A stretch of DNA of 36,141 bases from Parafilimonas sp. (GTDB lineage Bacteria > Bacteroidota > Bacteroidia > Chitinophagales > Chitinophagaceae), in the NCBI GenBank assembly GCA_017856455.1, contig JAFMEZ010000020.1, forward strand, positions 1 to 36,141, given 5' to 3'. The notes beneath the pieces were generated by a model. The model saw only the letters and a program-made list of their open reading frames with translations. It did no database searches and had not been told where the DNA came from. Shown here one piece after another: positions 32,612 through 36,141 of this stretch (the stretch's first letter is position 1; every line of letters starts with the position of its first letter). The translations under genes were made by a program, and so were the position numbers.

Positions 32612-34144
32612 TTATTTATTAAACAGGTTGAGTGCCTTGTTCATCCTTTCAAGAGTGGCATCTTTTCCTATGATGGCTGCAATCTCAAAAACTGCAGGTC
32701 CGAATTTCCCTCCAACCAACATGATTCTGAAAGGGAGCTGTACATCGCCTGGCTTTAATTGATATGTTGATGCAGTTTGTTTGAAAACATTTTCAATATC
32801 CTGACCAATCCAATTGTTTAATGATGCAAACTCCTGTTTGCATGCTTTAAAGAAATCAGCTTTCTGCTGATCCCATTTTGGTTTTACGGCATCAGTATCA
32901 ATTTCTTCAGGTGCTGTAAAAAAGTATTTCAACTGTATTAAAAAATCACTGATCAAATGGCAACGCTCTTTCGTAAGAGGGATCACCTGATTTAAAATAT
33001 TATTATCAGCTTTAATTCCATTGTCATCAAGTAATCGTTTTACATATGGAATCAATATTTCATTGGAACTTGCTTTCAGCCATTCATGATTGTACCATTT
33101 TGCTTTTTCAAAATCAAACTTGGCACCCCCTTTATGAATTCTTTCAACCGAAAATTGTTGGATCAATTCATCTTTTGTGAAAATTTCTTTTCCGCTCCCA
33201 TCATTCCATCCTAACATCGCCAACATATTAATGAAGGCATCTGGCATGAATCCCATTTCTTTGAAACCCTTTGTCAATTCACCTGTTTTGGGATCTTTCC
33301 AATCCATTGCAAATACAGGAAATCCTAAACGGTCTCCATCGCGCTTACTTAATTTTCCTTGTCCGTCTGGTTTTAAAATCAGTGGGAAATGCGCCCAATT
33401 TGGCATATCGTCTTTCCATCCCAAGTATTCCCACAGCAAGATGTGAACTGGTGCAGAAGGCAACCATTCTTCACCCCTAAACGCATGTGTTATTTCCATT
33501 GCATGATCATCCACCACCACTGCCAAATGATAGGTTGGCATACCATCAGCTTTTAATAATACTTTGTCATCTACCAAATGTGAATGGAAAACAACCTCAC
33601 CTCTGATCATATCTTGCAAATGAATCTCTTTCTGATCAGGCATTTTAATTCTGATCACATAGGGTTGATTTGATGCAAGCTTTTTTTCAACTTCTTCCTT
33701 TGGCAAAGAAAGGGAGTTAGACATTTTTAATCTTGTCTCATGATTGTATTGAGGAGATGGGTTACTTTCAGTTTTGAATTCCTCCCGCATTTTTTCCAAT
33801 TCTTCTGTCGTGTCAAACGCATAATAAGCAAAACCTTTATCAACTAATTCCAATGCATATTTGCGGTAGAGTTCTTTTCTCTCACTCTGACGATAAGGTC
33901 CAAATTTTCCTGGTTGATGCGGACCTTCATCTGGTGCGATGCCGCACCATGTTAAACAATCAATGATATATTGTTCAGCTCCTGGTACATAGCGAGTTTG
34001 GTCGGTGTCTTCTATGCGCAGCACAAAACTGCCGTTGTATTTTTTTGCAAACAGATAATTAAATAATGCAGTTCTAACTCCACCGAGATGGAGTCCGCCT
34101 GTTGGACTAGGCGCAAAACGAACTCGAACAGGTTTTTGAGACAT
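32612..34144 (-). CDS. gltX: Glutamyl-tRNA synthetase
   Basis: A class I synthetase that charges tRNA-Glu. The HIGH-type motif is HLGG in [20 protein letters not shown] (about 11-30) and the KMSKS-type motif is KLSKR in [30 protein letters not shown] and [16 protein letters not shown] are further family markers. At 510 residues it is slightly longer than the E. coli enzyme (471). The first gene after a -7 box that ends only 4 bases before its ATG. The CoA-binding protein gene lies 36 bases upstream on the same strand, and the B12-binding gene starts 7 bases after gltX. Confidence 0.97.
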   Translation of the reverse strand: MSQKPVRVRFAPSPTGGLHLGGVRTALFNYLFAKKYNGSFVLRIEDTDQTRYVPGAEQYIIDCLTWCGIAPDEGPHQPGKFGPYRQSERKELYRKYALELVDKGFAYYAFDTTEELEKMREEFKTESNPSPQYNHETRLKMSNSLSLPKEEVEKKLASNQPYVIRIKMPDQKEIHLQDMIRGEVVFHSHLVDDKVLLKADGMPTYHLAVVVDDHAMEITHAFRGEEWLPSAPVHILLWEYLGWKDDMPNWAHFPLILKPDGQGKLSKRDGDRLGFPVFAMDWKDPKTGELTKGFKEMGFMPDAFINMLAMLGWNDGSGKEIFTKDELIQQFSVERIHKGGAKFDFEKAKWYNHEWLKASSNEILIPYVKRLLDDNGIKADNNILNQVIPLTKERCHLISDFLIQLKYFFTAPEEIDTDAVKPKWDQQKADFFKACKQEFASLNNWIGQDIENVFKQTASTYQLKPGDVQLPFRIMLVGGKFGPAVFEIAAIIGKDATLERMNKALNLFNK

Positions 34145-34148
34145 GCTG

Positions 34149-34156
34149 CAAAGATA
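34149..34156 (-). promoter_or_regulatory. Predicted -7 box of gltX (TATCTTTG), leaderless
   Basis: A full TAnnTTTG match on the minus strand, followed by CAGC and then the ATG. Transcription would start at, or one base before, the start codon. Confidence 0.6.
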
Positions 34157-34180
34157 AGCACTAATAAAGGATGACTTGGT

Positions 34181-34540
34181 TTAGTATTGTCCTGTTCCCA
34201 ACATCACAAGTGTGCAAGCTTCAATTGCTTGAATGCCCGCTTTTGAGGCCTTTTCAGCAAATGAAGGATTTTCTGCACCTGGATTGAAAATGATTCTTTT
34301 GGGATGAAGAGCGATGATATACTCTTCGTATTCTTTTTGCCTTTCGGGATTTAAATACATTGTAACTGTATCGATATCCTTGAATGATTCTTTCTGATCA
34401 GTTACATGCACACCATTTAGATCAAACACACTCCTTCCAATTGCTTCAACAGGGTGTCCTGCTGACAATAGCTTGACAATAGCCATATGACTGTATTGAT
34501 AAGATTTTGGAGAGGCGCCAATAACAAGCGTTCTTTTCAC
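34181..34540 (-). CDS. CoA-binding domain protein (YccU-like)
   Basis: A 119-residue single-domain protein with a Rossmann-like CoA-binding fold, of the YccU type. TLVIGASPKSYQYSHMAIVKLLSAGH is the nucleotide loop (core VIGASPKSYQYS), VHVTDQKESF and VTMYLNPERQKEYE are family markers, and FNPGAENPSFAEKASKAGIQAIEACTLVML contains the C-terminal Cys (EACTLVML). It starts with GTG; no other start gives the complete first strand. It lies 9 bases after pdhC on the same strand. The precise substrate is unknown; related proteins bind CoA or acyl-CoA. Confidence 0.88.
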   Translation of the reverse strand: MKRTLVIGASPKSYQYSHMAIVKLLSAGHPVEAIGRSVFDLNGVHVTDQKESFKDIDTVTMYLNPERQKEYEEYIIALHPKRIIFNPGAENPSFAEKASKAGIQAIEACTLVMLGTGQY

Positions 34541-34545
34541 CTTTG

Positions 34546-34553
34546 CAAATTAA
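34546..34553 (-). promoter_or_regulatory. Possible -7 box of the CoA-binding gene (TTAATTTG)
   Basis: Matches TAnnTTTG at five of six defined bases. It overlaps the stop codon of pdhC and ends 5 bases before the GTG start. It may allow a second, nearly leaderless transcript within the run. Confidence 0.35.
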
Positions 34554-36141
34554 ACCAGCATTACGACTGGATTTTCCATGTATTTTTTGAGCGTTTGAAG
34601 GAATGCTGCACCAACAGCTCCGTCCACACTTCTGTGATCACAACTCAATGTAACCTTCATCATTTGTGTGGTTCCAAATCCATCACCTTTTTTCACAACA
34701 ACTTCCTTGATTTTCCCTACTGCCAATATGCAGCTATCGGGTGGGTTGATGATTGCTGTGAATTCATCAATGTCCATCATACCCAAATTAGAAATGGTGA
34801 AAGTATTTCCGGTGAAATCCTGTGGTTGTATTTTTTTGTTTCTTGCTTTGTCGTAGAGTTCTTTCGACTCTGCAGAGATTTGAGATAATGATTTTTGATC
34901 AGCAAATCTTAGCACAGGAACAATCAATCCTTCTGGCAATGCAATTGCAGAACCAATGTGAACATGGTCATATGTTCTGATGAAATCACCCATCCAACTG
35001 CTGTTTACAGCAGGGTGTTGTCTCAATGCCAAAGCAGAAGCTTTAATGAGCATGTCTTGGAATGAAATTTTAGAAGGGCTCACTTCGTTCATCTGTGCAC
35101 GTGCTTTAATAGCATTGTCCATACAGATTTCCATTGTTAAATAGAAATGTGGTGCAGTGAACATGCTCTCACCCAACCTTCTTGCAATGGTTTTTCTCAT
35201 TGAAGTAAGTTGCGTATCTGTATAACCTTCTTGTCCGGATACAATTGGACGAACAATATGCTGACTCGCTGCCGGAGCTTGTGCGCTTGATGCACTTGTG
35301 CCAGCTTTGAAATTATCAACATCTGCTTTTATAATTCTTCCTCCATCACCTGATCCATTTACTTTAGACAAATCAATGCCTTTCTCTTTCGCCAATGCCT
35401 TGGCCAATGGTGATGCTTTCAACCTGCTGTCATTTACATCAGTTGAAGTTGCTTGAACAGGAGCAGCTGCAGCAACATTGCTATTGGCAGGAGCTGGTGC
35501 AGCGGAAGGTGCACTGTTTGCAGGGGCATTAAGTGATCCCAACAAAGCAGAAATATCGGTTCCGGCTTTACCAATTATAGCAATTACGTCGTTCACTTTT
35601 GCAGACTCACCATTCTGTACGCCAATATGTAGAAGTGTTCCATCAGTATATCCAACAACTTCCATTGTTGCTTTATCTGTTTCAACATCTACCAAATTAT
35701 CATCACTTTTAACCGCATCACCAACTTTCTTGTTCCATTGAACAATCTTACCAGCAGTCATTGTATCACTCAACAATGGCATTCTGATTACAGTTACGCC
35801 CAATTGTTCAGGCGTTACAGCTGGTGAAGCAGTTGTTGCAGAAGGTGCTGGTGCTGGCGATGCTGCTGGAGCGGCAGATGAAGTTGATTCAGCTGAAATC
35901 AATCCATCAATATTCTCTCCGGGCTTCCCAATAACAGCTATGATACCATTTACTTTAGCAGCTTCTCCCTCTTTCACACCTACATATAATAATGTGCCTT
36001 CAGCATAGCCTACTACTTCCATAGTTGCTTTGTCTGTTTCGACATCAGCAAGCACGTCATCACTCTTTACAGTATCACCCACTTTCTTATTCCATTTCAC
36101 AATTTTTCCTTCCGTCATGGTATCACTCAGGAGAGGCATTC
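34550..36141 (-). CDS. pdhC: Pyruvate dehydrogenase complex E2, dihydrolipoyl acetyltransferase (partial at right edge)
   Basis: E2 forms the core of the pyruvate dehydrogenase complex and transfers the acetyl group to CoA. Two lipoyl domains are seen (about 1-83 and 114-195, counted from the Met at 36139), each with DVETDKATMEVVGY, whose Lys carries the lipoate. An Ala/Pro/Ser-rich linker follows. The E3-binding domain has RLKASPLAKALAKEKG, and the C-terminal catalytic domain ends CDHRSVDGAVGAAFL with the active-site His/Asp. The 5' end is outside the window: the Met at 36139 is internal, since the second domain reads VIRMPLLSDTM where the first begins MPLLSDTM. The lipoyl domains are close duplicates. 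First gene of the minus-strand run toward gltX. Confidence 0.96.
   Translation of the reverse strand, partial: MPLLSDTMTEGKIVKWNKKVGDTVKSDDVLADVETDKATMEVVGYAEGTLLYVGVKEGEAAKVNGIIAVIGKPGENIDGLISAESTSSAAPAASPAPAPSATTASPAVTPEQLGVTVIRMPLLSDTMTAGKIVQWNKKVGDAVKSDDNLVDVETDKATMEVVGYTDGTLLHIGVQNGESAKVNDVIAIIGKAGTDISALLGSLNAPANSAPSAAPAPANSNVAAAAPVQATSTDVNDSRLKASPLAKALAKEKGIDLSKVNGSGDGGRIIKADVDNFKAGTSASSAQAPAASQHIVRPIVSGQEGYTDTQLTSMRKTIARRLGESMFTAPHFYLTMEICMDNAIKARAQMNEVSPSKISFQDMLIKASALALRQHPAVNSSWMGDFIRTYDHVHIGSAIALPEGLIVPVLRFADQKSLSQISAESKELYDKARNKKIQPQDFTGNTFTISNLGMMDIDEFTAIINPPDSCILAVGKIKEVVVKKGDGFGTTQMMKVTLSCDHRSVDGAVGAAFLQTLKKYMENPVVMLV

Noticed and set aside
35478-35741. 87-residue plus-strand frame over the pdhC linker
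   Set aside because: It comes from the Ala/Pro-rich linker read backwards; low complexity explains the openness.
1-36141. tRNA, rRNA, insertion sequence, prophage, secretion cluster or defence island
   Set aside because: No cloverleaf-like segment, transposase, integrase, att-like repeat or defence gene was seen by reading all gaps and gene products.

Overview
The window comes from a Bacteroidota chromosome, most likely a Chitinophagaceae-like member of the Chitinophagales/Sphingobacteriales. The DNA is AT-rich. Markers pointing to the phylum are an ftsX-DUF3098-uppP gene string, an RprY-type orphan response regulator, SUMF1-domain proteins of the GldJ/GldK style, a leucyl-tRNA synthetase with a Bacteroidota-type insertion, and repeated TAnnTTTG boxes, the -7 element of the Bacteroidota primary sigma factor. 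The genus-level guess is inference. Most of the window is compact, intact housekeeping sequence. I see no transposase, phage gene, CRISPR array, tRNA, rRNA or toxin-antitoxin pair, and no gene-free stretch exceeds about 225 bases.

Layout. 1-2.76 kb: end of an ATP synthase operon (atpF-atpH-atpA), closed by a terminator, with no atpG following. 2.8-7.65 kb: a carbohydrate island with a secreted sialate O-acetylesterase, a Tat-exported Gfo/Idh/MocA oxidoreductase in operon with a SUMF1-domain protein, and a divergent Tat-type sugar isomerase/epimerase. A nested palindrome of purine and pyrimidine tracts around a perfect 18-bp hairpin separates the first two. 7.65-12.85 kb: a putative outer membrane barrel protein, pdxA, rsmA, a 2-hydroxyacid dehydrogenase, greA, a HIT protein and ruvC. 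12.86-18.86 kb: a flippase-like membrane protein, a DUF3108 protein, an MBL hydrolase, an Atg22/UMF1-type MFS transporter, then uppP-DUF3098-ftsX on the minus strand. 18.96-24.2 kb: leuS, ruvB, an OmpR-family regulator and a divergent GroES-like protein. 24.2-36.1 kb: recQ and copA (minus), tsaE and ald (plus), then a minus-strand run (transcribed from the right) of pdhC, a CoA-binding protein, gltX, a stand-alone B12-binding domain, an enoyl-CoA hydratase and fumC. pdhC runs off the right edge.

How the genes work together. Three functional pairs stand out: the exported sugar enzymes of the island; FtsX, DUF3098 and UppP at the cell envelope; and central carbon enzymes (PDH E2, fumarase, enoyl-CoA hydratase, B12 domain, alanine dehydrogenase).

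No dramatic new system is evident. The strongest unusual signal is regulatory: several genes (copA, tsaE, gltX, rsmA, the DUF3108 gene, possibly ruvB and the CoA-binding gene) have a TAnnTTTG-like box ending only 4-7 bases before the start codon, which predicts leaderless or nearly leaderless mRNAs. Other boxes overlap the stop codon of the upstream gene or sit against a hairpin. The other items most worth checking are the purine/pyrimidine palindrome, the uncharacterised DUF3098 protein, the divergent GroES-like protein, the free-standing B12 domain and the possible periplasmic sugar-oxidation island.
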